Shown here: in pieces, positions 33,213-42,680 of the stretch
How the letters are laid out: each line of letters begins with the position of its first letter
How positions within the stretch are numbered: position 1 is the stretch's first letter
Assembly (NCBI RefSeq): GCF_020037025.1
Contig: NZ_JAIQLH010000053.1
Span: 1 to 64,000 of the forward strand
Direction: 5' to 3'
DNA length: 64,000 bases
Source of the DNA: Streptomyces huiliensis
GTDB lineage: Bacteria > Actinomycetota > Actinomycetes > Streptomycetales > Streptomycetaceae
The notes under the pieces: generated by a model
The model's input: only the letters and a program-made list of their open reading frames with translations
The model's database searches: none
What the model was told of the DNA's origin: nothing
Translations under genes and position numbers: made by a program

Positions 33213-35777
33213 ATGACGCTCGGCCCGGTACCGGATCTCTCCGCCGGGACGGAAGAACCACCGGATGCCCACTGGCGTCCCGCCCCCTTGGCGCTGCTGC
33301 GCCGTACGGGCTTCCCGGTCCGGCTGGTCGAGTGCCTCGCCGACCCCGGCGTCGGCGAGGCACTGGCCGCGCATGCCACGGCCCATTCGTCCGCCGGGGC
33401 GACCCGGAGCGAGTTCCTGGAATCCGGGTTCCCGCGCATCGTGGCCGAGCAGGAGGCGGCCGACGCCCCTCGCACGGTGTTCAAGCACCTGTACCGGGTC
33501 CGCCGCGCCGTCGAGCGCGGCACGACGCCCTCGCAGGAGTCCCGGTCGGTCACGGCCGCGCTCGGCGGCGAGGCGGCCCGGTGGATGACGCGGCTCGCGG
33601 AAGCCGCCGACGCGCTGGACCGGTGCGAGGGCCGGCTCGAGGAGGCCGCCGCGCGGGCACTGGAACACGCCAGGACGCAGGTGTGGGGGTGCGCCGCCGA
33701 TCCCCGCTTCCGCGAAGCCGTCCTGCTGTCCAACCCCGGGGCCTGGGAGCGCGTCCTGCGCCGGGCGGACGGCACCGCACCGGCGGTACGCAACTCCAAG
33801 GTTCGCAGGTCGGAGTGGCTGCTGTACGCGTACCTCCAGCGCTTCTGCACCAAGAACGAATCCGTCAGCTTCTTCGGCCCGGTCGACCCGGTGCGGGTCG
33901 ACCCCGAGGGGCCGTCCCTCCTACTCGAACGCAGACCGGGAACCCTCCAGGCCCACTGGCTGCGCGCATCCCACTGGGCCGCGCAGGCACTCGCCGACCG
34001 GATCGCCGCGGATCCGGAGATCGCCGAAGCGCTGCCGCTGCGCCCGGCACCCGGCTGCGCCCTCTCCCGCGACCGGCGGCACCTCCTCCTCCCGACCGGC
34101 CGGCGGATCGCGCCGCCGCCCGCGGCGGTCGCCGCACTGCACGGCGCCGAAGCCGGGCTGACCCTCGCCGAACTGACCGAGAAGACCGGCCCCGAGGCGG
34201 CCGAGGCCGCCCGCGGGCTGCTGGACCGCGGGCTGCTGCGACGCGACCTGCCCGTGCCCACCGCGGTGGACGACCCGCTGGGTTGGCTGCGCCACGCCGT
34301 GGCCGCCCTTCCGGAGACCGGGCCCGCCCTTACCCGGTGGCGCGCCGAACTCGACGCCTTCGCGGCACTGGTGGAGGTATGCGGCGACGCGGACCCGGCC
34401 GAGCGACCCGCCGCGCTGTTCACCGTCGAGCAGCGCTTCGCCGACCTCTCCGGCCACCCCGCCCGGCGGGCGGACGGAGCCATCTACGCCGACCGCCTGG
34501 TGGTCACCGAGGACTGCCGGGGCGATGTGGTGGAGGCGTCGATCGGCGGCCGGCTGCTGGACCACCTCTCGCACGGGCTGGAGCCGGTGCTGCGCCTCTG
34601 CGCGAGCTACAGCCTGACCGTCGCCGACGCGGTGCTCCGCCGCGCCGTCGCGCTCCACGCCGAGCTCGCCGCGGGCGGGACCGTCGGGCTGCTCCCCTTT
34701 CTGTCGGCCCTCGACGGCCGCGTCCCGCTGGAGGAGGTGATGGCCGATCCCGCCGTCGTGGCCTTCACCGGCCGGCTCGCCGCCCTGGTGCGCTCCCACA
34801 GCCGTGAGGGGAGGGCCGACCTCGCCCCCGGGGACCTCGCCGGGCTGCTGCGCCCACTGCCTCCGGGGCTGAGCGTCTCCCCCGACGTCATGTTCGTGGC
34901 CGACGGCGAAGGCGGCCTGGGCGACCGGCCCCGGCTCGTCATCGGCGAGATACACCACGGCACCCAGGTGTGGACGCATCTGACCGCCCTCGCCCCGGAA
35001 CTGCCGCGGGTGGCGGAGGGCCTCGCCGGCCTGCTGGAGGTCGACGGGCGGGCGCCCGCCGCGCTCGTCCACCGCCGCACTCAAGGCAAGGCCTTCGAAC
35101 GCGACCTGCCGGGGCCGGACATCGAGGTGCTGGGCCGGTCCGCCAAGCCGGCGGGGCAGCGGGTGCGCGCGGCCGAGATCGACGTGGTCGCGGACCCCGG
35201 CGGCGCCCTGCGGCTGCACCATCCGGACCATCCCGGCCTCTTCCTCCGGCCCCGCGATCCGAGAGCGGCCTCCAGCTGGCTCTTCGGCCCGCCGCCGGTC
35301 GTGCTGCCCCCGCTGGACCTCGGGGCGGACACACCGCGCACCCGCGTGGGGGAGGTCGTCGTCTGGCGCCGCACCCGGCTCCTTCCCAGGGCGCGGTACG
35401 CGGAGTTGCTGGCCGCGGCCGGCCCCGCGGAACTGCTCCTGGCGGCCGACCGGCTGCGCCGGGCCCACGGGCTGCCCGTCCGCGGCTTCGTCCGCGTCCC
35501 CGGCGAACGCAAGCCGTTCTGGGCCGATCTGACGGAACCGCTCGGCCTGGAGCACCTGGCCCACCTGATCCGCTCGGCCGGCGACGGCCCCGTCCGGCAC
35601 ACCGAGCCGCTGCCCGACACCGGCCAGTGGTGGCTCGGGGACGAGCAGGGGCGCTACAGCAGCGAACTGCGCCTGACCTACTGCACGACCCCCTCCCCCT
35701 CCCCTTCCCCCTCCGCTCCCGCTTCCCACCCGCCCGCGCAGGCCCGAAAGGCGAAGCCCCGAAAGGCGAAGCAGTGA
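33213..35777 (+). CDS. PEARL-4: LanB-like peptide aminoacyl-tRNA ligase homologue, 854 aa
   Basis: First enzyme gene after the scaffold peptide. LanB N-terminal opening LLRRTGFPVRLVECLADPG, then LQRFCTKNESVSFFGP (~208-223), GAIYADRLVVTEDC, HRRTQGKAFERDLPG, GERKPFWADL and a C-terminal RYSSELRLTYC. The GPDELWL motif is degenerate here (PDTGQWWLGD). It ends in a Pro/Ser tract and a duplicated RKAKP, encoded by a polypyrimidine run and a 15-bp direct repeat (35746-35773). No elimination domain. The stop overlaps the FAD oxidoreductase start (GTGA). Confidence 0.88.
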   Translation: MTLGPVPDLSAGTEEPPDAHWRPAPLALLRRTGFPVRLVECLADPGVGEALAAHATAHSSAGATRSEFLESGFPRIVAEQEAADAPRTVFKHLYRVRRAVERGTTPSQESRSVTAALGGEAARWMTRLAEAADALDRCEGRLEEAAARALEHARTQVWGCAADPRFREAVLLSNPGAWERVLRRADGTAPAVRNSKVRRSEWLLYAYLQRFCTKNESVSFFGPVDPVRVDPEGPSLLLERRPGTLQAHWLRASHWAAQALADRIAADPEIAEALPLRPAPGCALSRDRRHLLLPTGRRIAPPPAAVAALHGAEAGLTLAELTEKTGPEAAEAARGLLDRGLLRRDLPVPTAVDDPLGWLRHAVAALPETGPALTRWRAELDAFAALVEVCGDADPAERPAALFTVEQRFADLSGHPARRADGAIYADRLVVTEDCRGDVVEASIGGRLLDHLSHGLEPVLRLCASYSLTVADAVLRRAVALHAELAAGGTVGLLPFLSALDGRVPLEEVMADPAVVAFTGRLAALVRSHSREGRADLAPGDLAGLLRPLPPGLSVSPDVMFVADGEGGLGDRPRLVIGEIHHGTQVWTHLTALAPELPRVAEGLAGLLEVDGRAPAALVHRRTQGKAFERDLPGPDIEVLGRSAKPAGQRVRAAEIDVVADPGGALRLHHPDHPGLFLRPRDPRAASSWLFGPPPVVLPPLDLGADTPRTRVGEVVVWRRTRLLPRARYAELLAAAGPAELLLAADRLRRAHGLPVRGFVRVPGERKPFWADLTEPLGLEHLAHLIRSAGDGPVRHTEPLPDTGQWWLGDEQGRYSSELRLTYCTTPSPSPSPSAPASHPPAQARKAKPRKAKQ

Positions 35778-36874
35778 AACAGCGTTACGACACGATCGTC
35801 ATCGGCGCCGGGGTGGTCGGTGCCTCGACGGCCCGCCGGCTGGCGGCCGCCGGAGCCGACGTCTGCCTGCTGGACGCCCACCACACCGGAGGCCGTGGCT
35901 CACGGGCCGCCGCGGGGGTCGGCGTCCCCTCGGTCCGGCTCCTCGGCGACCCGGAGATGCTGGCGTTCGCCGAGGCCGGCCGCAAACAACTGCGCGCGGA
36001 CCTGGAGGAGTTGACCGGCGGGGAGCCCGGGCTGCTGCGGGTCGAGGCACCCGTGCTGCGGCTGGTCCGAGACGGCCGGCACCGGGCCGAGCTGGAGTCC
36101 GCCGCCGCCGGACACCCGGACCGGCTGGGCACGTGGCTCGAGGCCGGGCGGCTCGGCGAGGCGGAGCCGCTGCTGGACACCCGGCGCCTGCACGGCGCGT
36201 ACCTCGACACCGGCGGCATGGTGCTGGACGCGGACGCCTATGTGACCCGCCTCCAGCAGGCCGCCTGCGCGGGCGGCGCCGACGTCCGGCTGGGTGTCGC
36301 GGTCCACTCCGTGGAACCGGACGCGACCGGGGTACGGGTGGCCACCCAGGCCGGTCGCCTGAGCGCGGACCGGGTGGTCGTGGCGGCCGGGGCCTGGTCC
36401 GGCGCGCTGGCCGGACTGCCGCCGCTGCCGGTGGCACCGCTGCGCGGGCAGATGCTCCGGCTCGACACCCCGTCGGCCGCGCTGCGGCACGTCGTCTCGG
36501 GCTCGGTCTATGCCGCACCAGCGCCGAACGGCACCGTGGTCGTCGGCGCGACCGAGGAGCCGGAGGGCCGCACCGAGGCGGTGACCCCGGAGGGCCTGCT
36601 GGTGCTCGGCGCCTTCCTCAGCCGGACGCTACCCCGGCTCGCCGCCGCCTCGCTGCGCACCGCCTGGAGCGGACTGCGGGCGGCCACCCCCGACGGACGT
36701 CCGCTGCTCGGACCACTGCCCGGCACCGACCGGGTCGTGGTCGCCGCCGGCCACGGCGGTCAGGGCCTGCTCACCGGCGCGCTCACCGGCCACGCCGTCA
36801 CCGCCCTGCTGTGCACCGGCCACGACGAATGGTGCACCGCCTTCAGCCCGGACAGGACGTTCGCCGATGAGTGA
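35774..36874 (+). CDS. DAO-family FAD oxidoreductase, glycine-oxidase-like, 366 aa
   Basis: Flavoprotein of the D-amino-acid oxidase/ThiO group, which oxidises amines or amino acids. The N-terminal dinucleotide fold TIVIGAGVVGASTARRLAAA contains GxGxxG, GSRAAAGVGVPSVR is the isoalloxazine-binding region, and WSGLRAATPDGRPLLGPLPG plus GHGGQGLLTG are the C-terminal family hallmarks. In ammosamide biosynthesis a Gly appended by a PEARL is oxidatively broken down to leave an amine, so a similar role on a peptide-attached residue is a reasonable inference. GTG start coupled to PEARL-4; the stop overlaps the PPOX gene by 8 bases. Confidence 0.88.
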   Translation: MKQRYDTIVIGAGVVGASTARRLAAAGADVCLLDAHHTGGRGSRAAAGVGVPSVRLLGDPEMLAFAEAGRKQLRADLEELTGGEPGLLRVEAPVLRLVRDGRHRAELESAAAGHPDRLGTWLEAGRLGEAEPLLDTRRLHGAYLDTGGMVLDADAYVTRLQQAACAGGADVRLGVAVHSVEPDATGVRVATQAGRLSADRVVVAAGAWSGALAGLPPLPVAPLRGQMLRLDTPSAALRHVVSGSVYAAPAPNGTVVVGATEEPEGRTEAVTPEGLLVLGAFLSRTLPRLAAASLRTAWSGLRAATPDGRPLLGPLPGTDRVVVAAGHGGQGLLTGALTGHAVTALLCTGHDEWCTAFSPDRTFADE

Positions 36875-37421
36875 GACCTCCGCGGACCGCCGAGCCCCCG
36901 CGGCCGATCCCGTACGCCTGGCCCGCGCCTGGGTCCACCGCAACCGGCTGGGCCGCCTCGCGACCGTGGGCCGCGACGGGGCCCCGCACGCCGTTCCCGT
37001 GATCTACGCCTACGACCACCGGCGGAACCTGCTGGTCTTCATGTCGGCACCGGGCACCCGCAAGGTCCGCAACCTGCTGGCCGACCCCCGGGTCTGCGTC
37101 GTGGTCGACGACGGGCAGACCCTGCGCGGCGCCCAGGTCTCCGGAAGGGCCCGGGTCGTCGACGGCGGCCCGGAGTTCGACGGACTCCAGCGGTACCTGC
37201 TGGAGCAGGGCCGTGTCACCCACGTCCGCCCCGCTTCCGAGCAGGTCGTGGTCGTGGTCGAGCCCGACCGCTGGGTCTCCTGGGGCCTGGCGGCCGCGGG
37301 GCGGGCGAGGCCCCGGACGGCGGCCGAGGCGGGCGGCGAGACGGAGCCTGGCACCGACAAGACCGAGGCGGGCCCCGGCGAAACCGCGCCGGGCACCGGC
37401 GAGGCCGGGGAGGGCCGGTGA
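36867..37421 (+). CDS. PPOX-class flavin- or F420-dependent oxidoreductase, 184 aa
   Basis: Split-barrel protein of the pyridoxamine-5'-phosphate-oxidase-like class: RLGRLATVGRDGAPHAVPVI (residues ~27-46), LLVFMSAPGTRKVRNLLADP and VCVVVDD are the standard strands. Members bind FMN or F420 and reduce or oxidise small molecules. The last ~45 residues are a Gly/Glu/Thr/Pro repeat tail not found in the fold. It overlaps the FAD enzyme gene and the next PEARL gene (GTGA), so both flavoproteins and a ligase are made together. It probably modifies a tRNA-derived residue on the scaffold peptide. Confidence 0.82.
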   Translation: MSETSADRRAPAADPVRLARAWVHRNRLGRLATVGRDGAPHAVPVIYAYDHRRNLLVFMSAPGTRKVRNLLADPRVCVVVDDGQTLRGAQVSGRARVVDGGPEFDGLQRYLLEQGRVTHVRPASEQVVVVVEPDRWVSWGLAAAGRARPRTAAEAGGETEPGTDKTEAGPGETAPGTGEAGEGR

Positions 37422-39850
37422 CGACGCCGGGGGCGCGCTGGGAGCTGCACCCGCACTTCATCCTGCGCGGCACCGGTTTCCCCTTCGCCCCGCTGGACAG
37501 CGTGTCCTTCCCGGAGACCAGTGACCGGATCGACGCCCTGCTCGACGCGGAGGAGGCGCTCAAGGCCGCGGCCGACGCGGCCGTCGCCCGCCTGCGCCCG
37601 CGCGAGGCGGTCACCGACGGGCGGCTGCGCAGGCGCCTGTGGAAGTCCCTGTCCCGGCTGCGCCCGCTGCCCGAGGACGAGGAGCTCGACGGGCTGGAGG
37701 CCCCGGCGCGGTCCCTGCTCGACGCCTACCGGACGGCCCACCACCGCCGGGAGCGGGCCGAGGACGAGGCGCGGCGCGTCTTCGGGCGGGAGCTCCCCGC
37801 CCGCCGGTCCGCCCTGCACCGGCTGGCGGGCGACGAGCGGTTCCGGGAAGCCGTCTGGCTGTCCAGCCCGCAGATGTACGAGCGGGGCCTGCGCCGCTAC
37901 CTCGCCACGGCCCCGGACACCCCGCGCACCGGCCCGGTACGTTCACTGGAGCGTCAGGTGGCGGGGTACCTCCAGCGCTTCTGCGCGAAGAACGAGACCG
38001 CGTCGTTCTTCGGCCCGATCAACTACGGTGACTTCGCCGAGCCCGGTGACGAGGTACCGCGGGCCGGCGGTGTCACCCGGCGCCACGCCTATGTGGCGTA
38101 CTGGGTGATCCGGGCCCTGGCGGATGTGATCGCCGCGGATCCGCAGGTGCAGCCGTACCTGCGGCCCAGGCTGTCCCCGCTGGTCCGTTTCGACGCCGCC
38201 GGACCCACGCTCACCCTCCCCGACGACCGGGTGGTCGAGGCGCACGGCCCCGCCGCCGCGGTGCTCCCGCTGCTGGACGGCAAGCGCACCGTGGCCGACC
38301 TGGCCCGTGAGTCCGGCCTGGACGAGACCGACGTCCTGACCGAGCTGCGGCACCTGACCGGGCAGCGGCTGACGCTCCTCGGCGTCGACCTGCCGGTGAC
38401 GGAACCGCGTGCACTGGAGGCTCTGCAGGAATGGGTCGACGCACTCCCCGGTTCCTGCTCCAGCCGGGCGCCGTGGCAGCGGCGCCTCGGCGCCCTCCAC
38501 GCCCGCCAGGAGGAGTTCGCGCGGGCCGGATTCGACCGGCGCCGGGAGCTGCTGGCCGAACTCGAGGAGGAAGTCGTCCGGTTGACCGGCCATGCGGCCC
38601 GGCGGTCCGGCGGGCAGCTGTACGCCGACCGGCTGGTGGTCACGGAGGAGTGCCTGGGCGAGGCGACACCACTGCATCTGGGCGGTGAGGTCCTCGCCGC
38701 GTTCACCCGCGAGTTGGCACCGGTCCTCGATTTGCTGGCCGCCGAGGCCGTGGCCCGGCACGGCGAACTCACCGAAGCCGTCCTGGACTTCGTCCCGGCA
38801 CTGCGGGACGGGCGGCGGCTGCCGCTGGTGCGCTATCTGGCACGCCCGTGGCAGCGGCTCGCCGAGCCCGAACCGGGGCCTCGGCCCTGGCGCGCCCCGA
38901 TCGAGTCCCGGCTCGCGGCCGACCCGTCCGGTCCGGTCCGCCTGGAGGCGTCCGACGTGCCGGTCGACGAACGTCTCCTGCTCGGCCGGGCGTTGCTGTG
39001 CTCGCCCGATGTGATGCTGGTGGCCGACAGCCTGGAAGCGGTACGGGCCGGCGACTTCACCCTGGTCCTCGCAGAATCGCACGACACGATGCTGCTGTGG
39101 GGCTGGGCGCTGCAGTTCCTGGCGTCCCCGGAGGCCGGCCGGCAGGCGGGGGCGGAGCTGCTCTCGCGGCTCGACACCGACCACCCCCTGGCCAACATGC
39201 TGACGTCCAAGCGCGCGAAGATCGTGCCGTTCGAGTTCCCCGGACCCACCCTGGAAGCGGCCCAGCCCAGCAGCCGCCGGGACGGCGAGACGATTCCCGT
39301 CGGCGAGGTGGCGGTCGGCCGCGAGGACGGCCGGCTGCTGCTCCACGCGGGCCGGCGGGAGGGACTCCTGCTGTACAACGGGGAGTTGGAGTCCGCCGCG
39401 CACAACGTCCTGTCGCCGCCCCGGGTGCGCCCGGTCGCCTTCGGCGGGCCCGACCGGCGGCACGTGCCACGGATCACGGTGGGCCGCACCGTCGTCCAGC
39501 GGGAGTCGTGGCGGGTCGCCCGGGAGGAGCTGCACGATCCGGCGTACGACCGGCTCCCCGGTGAGGACCAGGCGTTCGCGCTGCTGTGCGCGGTGCGCCG
39601 GCTCGCCCGGACCCACCGGCTGCCCCGCTGGGTCTTCGCGAAGATACCCGGTGAGCGGAAGCCGGTGCTGCTGGACACCCAGGGACTGTTCCTGACCGAG
39701 CTGCTGCTGCACCTGAGCGAACCCGGCGCTGAACTGACCCTGTCGGAGATGCTTCCCGGTCCGGACGAGCTGTGGCTGACCGGCCCGGGCGGCGGCTACT
39801 GCGCCGAACTGCGGCTCAGCGCCGTCCGGGTGAGGGAGCCGCGGTGCTGA
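37418..39850 (+). CDS. PEARL-5: LanB-like peptide aminoacyl-tRNA ligase homologue, 810 aa
   Basis: Opens with HPHFILRGTGFPFAPLDSV and has the best motif set of the six: LQRFCAKNETASFFGPINYG (~186-205), GQLYADRLVVTEEC (~400), TSKRAKIVPFEFPG, RWVFAKIPGERKPVLLDT and LSEMLPGPDELWLTG, ending in YCAELRLS. The length shows that the ~280-residue elimination domain of full LanB is absent. GTG start coupled to the PPOX gene; the stop overlaps TldD. Most likely an active ligase; the amino acid cannot be read from sequence. Confidence 0.9.
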   Translation: MTTPGARWELHPHFILRGTGFPFAPLDSVSFPETSDRIDALLDAEEALKAAADAAVARLRPREAVTDGRLRRRLWKSLSRLRPLPEDEELDGLEAPARSLLDAYRTAHHRRERAEDEARRVFGRELPARRSALHRLAGDERFREAVWLSSPQMYERGLRRYLATAPDTPRTGPVRSLERQVAGYLQRFCAKNETASFFGPINYGDFAEPGDEVPRAGGVTRRHAYVAYWVIRALADVIAADPQVQPYLRPRLSPLVRFDAAGPTLTLPDDRVVEAHGPAAAVLPLLDGKRTVADLARESGLDETDVLTELRHLTGQRLTLLGVDLPVTEPRALEALQEWVDALPGSCSSRAPWQRRLGALHARQEEFARAGFDRRRELLAELEEEVVRLTGHAARRSGGQLYADRLVVTEECLGEATPLHLGGEVLAAFTRELAPVLDLLAAEAVARHGELTEAVLDFVPALRDGRRLPLVRYLARPWQRLAEPEPGPRPWRAPIESRLAADPSGPVRLEASDVPVDERLLLGRALLCSPDVMLVADSLEAVRAGDFTLVLAESHDTMLLWGWALQFLASPEAGRQAGAELLSRLDTDHPLANMLTSKRAKIVPFEFPGPTLEAAQPSSRRDGETIPVGEVAVGREDGRLLLHAGRREGLLLYNGELESAAHNVLSPPRVRPVAFGGPDRRHVPRITVGRTVVQRESWRVAREELHDPAYDRLPGEDQAFALLCAVRRLARTHRLPRWVFAKIPGERKPVLLDTQGLFLTELLLHLSEPGAELTLSEMLPGPDELWLTGPGGGYCAELRLSAVRVREPRC

Positions 39851-41196
39851 CCCTCGACCCCGGCCTCGCGGTCCGTACCGCCGAGGCGGCCGCCGGGCGC
39901 GGCCGCCTCGCCACCGTCTTCGCCGAGGCCCAGCACCTGTACCGGGCGGTCGCCGACGGCCCGGACGTGCAGTTGTCCGTGCACAGCCGCGGCGGCACGG
40001 GACTGTCGTGCGTGTCGTCCGACGGCGTGCGCCACCGCCATCTGCCGTCGGTCGACGACGAGACGCTGCCGCTGCTGGTGGCCGCGCTGCGCGATCCCGG
40101 CCCCCCGGCCCCGCCCGGCCACGGCCGGCCATGGCGGTACGAGCACGACCTGGACGCGGCCGAACGGCTCGCGGAGCTCGTCGCGCTCGCCTCCGAGACC
40201 GTCTCGCTCGCCGAGCCCGGCGTGACCGTCGGCCGGGTCTCCGGCGAGGCCCTGGTCAGTACGGTGTTCGTCGCCCGCGAGGACGGCCTCGTGCGCGAGG
40301 ACCACCGCACCAGCCTGGAACTGCGGATCTCCGCCCTGGCCCGGCGGGGCGACGCCACCGCTCGCGCCCTGCGCGTGGTCAGCGCCGAGCGGTACGGCAC
40401 GGTGGACCGCGGCACGGTGCGGGCGGCCGCCCGGAGTGCCGCCGCGGCGGCGGCGCGCAACCTGGACGCCGTCGACGTTCCGGTCGGCGAGCTGCCGGTG
40501 GTGCTGGCGGCGGGCGGACCCGCGGCGCTGCTGCACGAGGTGTGCGGCCACGGCCTCGAGGCCGATGTGGCCCGGCATCCCGGCTCGGCGTACCACGGCC
40601 TGATCGACCGGAAACTCACCACGGTCCCGCTCACCCTGATCGACTCGCCGACCGCGCCGCACGGCGCCGGCCTGTACCGCGTCGACGACGAGGGCGAACC
40701 GGCCCAGGAGGTCACCTTGATCGCCGACGGAGTGCTGCGCTCGTACCTGCACGACCGGCGCACCGCCCTGAGCGGTGGCGGCCGGGCGCACGGCCACGGC
40801 AGAAGGCTGAGCTACGCGCACCCGGCGCTGCCCCGGATGAGCAGTACGTATGTCGCGCCGGGTGCCTGCCCGGCGGAGGAGGTCATCGCCTCGACCGCGC
40901 GCGGGCTGTACGTCGAGTCGATCCTCTCCGGCGAGACCGACATGAGCTCCGGCCGGTTCAGCGTCCGCGTCACCTCGGGCAGGCTGATCGAGCACGGGCG
41001 GCTGACCGCGCCCGTCCGGGAGACCACCCTGGCCGGGACCGGTTCCGAGGTGCTCGCCGGCATCGACCTGATCGGCGACGACCTGCGGTTCCTGCCGTAC
41101 GGCTACCAGTGCAACAAACTCGGCCAGTTCCCGCTCACCGTCTCGGTGGGCCAGCCGACGCTGCGCGTGGCGAGGCTGGCGGTGACCGGGCCGTGA
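39844..41196 (+). CDS. TldD-like metalloprotease subunit, 450 aa
   Basis: Catalytic subunit of the TldD/TldE zinc protease, known for trimming modified peptides such as microcin B17. The active-site motif LLHEVCGHGLEAD (H-E-x3-H, residues ~224-236) is intact, and the late Cys in YQCNKLGQFP with LTVSVGQPTLRVARLAVTG matches the family C-terminus. GTG 39844 overlaps the PEARL-5 stop; the frame is open upstream but that part is a shadow. Coupled to the TldE-like gene. Its likely job is to cleave the finished amino-acid-derived unit from the scaffold peptide. Confidence 0.9.
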   Translation: MLTLDPGLAVRTAEAAAGRGRLATVFAEAQHLYRAVADGPDVQLSVHSRGGTGLSCVSSDGVRHRHLPSVDDETLPLLVAALRDPGPPAPPGHGRPWRYEHDLDAAERLAELVALASETVSLAEPGVTVGRVSGEALVSTVFVAREDGLVREDHRTSLELRISALARRGDATARALRVVSAERYGTVDRGTVRAAARSAAAAAARNLDAVDVPVGELPVVLAAGGPAALLHEVCGHGLEADVARHPGSAYHGLIDRKLTTVPLTLIDSPTAPHGAGLYRVDDEGEPAQEVTLIADGVLRSYLHDRRTALSGGGRAHGHGRRLSYAHPALPRMSSTYVAPGACPAEEVIASTARGLYVESILSGETDMSSGRFSVRVTSGRLIEHGRLTAPVRETTLAGTGSEVLAGIDLIGDDLRFLPYGYQCNKLGQFPLTVSVGQPTLRVARLAVTGP

Positions 41197-42680
41197 ACCT
41201 CCCGGCGCACCTGACGACCACCGGTTCCTCCTACCCCGCCGACTCTCCCTCCCCCGCCGATTCCTCCTCCCCCGCCGGACGGTATCTCGACGACTGCCGC
41301 GCCCTGCTCGACGCGGTCGCCCGGGCCGGGATCGAGGTCGCGGACCTGCACGGCGTCCGGGAGTCCCTCGACGCGCTCACGGTGTCCGCCGACGGCGGCC
41401 GCGCCGAACGCGCCGGTGTGACCGTCACCACCCGCCTGCGCGTGTGGCTGGACGGCCGGCAGGCCACGGTGCTGCTCGCCGACCCCGCCGCCGCCGACCC
41501 GGAGGAGACCGCGGCGCTCGCGCGAGCCCTGGCCCGCCGGGCCACCGCCGCCCCGGGGACGGCGTCGCCCGCCGTTGTGGACGGCGCGCCGACCGTGACG
41601 GACGGCGTCCCGGCCGTGACGGACGGCGTAACGACCGTGACGGACGGCGTAACGACCGGCCTGTTGCCGGGGCCGGCGGGCACCGAGGCGCCCCTTCCCG
41701 CCCAGGACCGCCTGGCGCCGCTCGTCAGGACGCTGGCCGCGCGCCGGAGCGGCCCGGCGGCGCTGGGGACCGAACACGTGCGGACACACCGCTGCACGGT
41801 CATCGCCCGGACGCCGGAGCGGGCGGTCGGCTTCGAGCACGTCCAGCACCATGTCTGGCACTGGCGGGAGGGCCTGGGCGGCCACCGTCTCGACGGCCTC
41901 ACCGCGCCCGCCTTCGCCGACCTGGACTTCGCACGGCTGGACGACAGGACCGACGAGTTCCTGGCCCTGCACACGGCCCTGCACACGGCCGTGCGGGAAC
42001 CCCTCGGGCGGCAGGGCCGGATCCGGGTCCTGCTGCGCCCGGAGGTCGCCGCCCACCTGGTGCGCAGCCTCGGATTCCTGCTGTGCGCCGGCAACGTCCT
42101 GTCCGGCATGCGGCCGTTGCTGGAGCGGATCGGCCGCCGTATCGCCGCACCCGCCGTGACGCTCGTGGACGACCCCCTGCTGCCCGGCGGGAGTGAGTCC
42201 GCCCCGGTGGACGCGGAGGGCACGCCGACCGCCCGCGCCCTGCTCCTTGAGGAGGGGCGGCTGCGCGGCTTCCTCACCAACCGGGCCGGCGCCGCCGCGC
42301 TGGGTGTCACCCCGACCGGCGCCGCCCGCTGCCCCAACCTGGCCCGGCGCACCCTCGAAGGCCCGTCCAACATCCTGCTCGCCGAAGGGACGGTCTCCCC
42401 GGCCGAGCTGCGGGACCAGCTGGACGACGGCCTGGAGGCGGTCGCCGTCACGCAGCCCGGGCGCATCCGGGGCAGGCGGGGCACGTTCGTCACCGAGGTC
42501 CTCGGCTGGCGGATCCGCGGTGGCCGCCGGGTCCACCCGGTGGGGCCGGTGCGCCTGTCCCTGGGGATCTTCGAGCTGCTGCGGTCCGTCGAGGCCACCG
42601 GGAACGACGCGGTGGCCTCCTATCTCGCGACCGGGGCGAGGACGCCGAGCGTCCTGGTCGGCGGCATGGAGGTGGGGTGA
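41193..42680 (+). CDS. TldE/PmbA-like protease partner, 495 aa
   Basis: Non-catalytic partner of TldD: same overall fold but no HExxxH. Family features include DADGG-like early strands (DLHGVRESLDALTVSADGG), LVDDPLLPGGSESAPVDAEG and LLLEEGRLRGFLTNR (~330-360), and the closing TRTPSVLVGGM-type strand. It has an N-terminal Pro/Ser/Asp repeat and, at ~128-150, a tandem TVTDGV repeat (DNA 41580-41660), both apparently variable linkers. GTG start overlaps the TldD stop (GTGA), as expected for a heterodimer made in equal amounts. Confidence 0.88.
   Translation: MNLPAHLTTTGSSYPADSPSPADSSSPAGRYLDDCRALLDAVARAGIEVADLHGVRESLDALTVSADGGRAERAGVTVTTRLRVWLDGRQATVLLADPAAADPEETAALARALARRATAAPGTASPAVVDGAPTVTDGVPAVTDGVTTVTDGVTTGLLPGPAGTEAPLPAQDRLAPLVRTLAARRSGPAALGTEHVRTHRCTVIARTPERAVGFEHVQHHVWHWREGLGGHRLDGLTAPAFADLDFARLDDRTDEFLALHTALHTAVREPLGRQGRIRVLLRPEVAAHLVRSLGFLLCAGNVLSGMRPLLERIGRRIAAPAVTLVDDPLLPGGSESAPVDAEGTPTARALLLEEGRLRGFLTNRAGAAALGVTPTGAARCPNLARRTLEGPSNILLAEGTVSPAELRDQLDDGLEAVAVTQPGRIRGRRGTFVTEVLGWRIRGGRRVHPVGPVRLSLGIFELLRSVEATGNDAVASYLATGARTPSVLVGGMEVG

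Noticed and set aside
40008..42680. An 890-codon open frame on the plus strand covering TldE
   Set aside because: The first 395 codons are a shadow of TldD. The TldE-like protein begins at GTG 41193 in a GTGA overlap.
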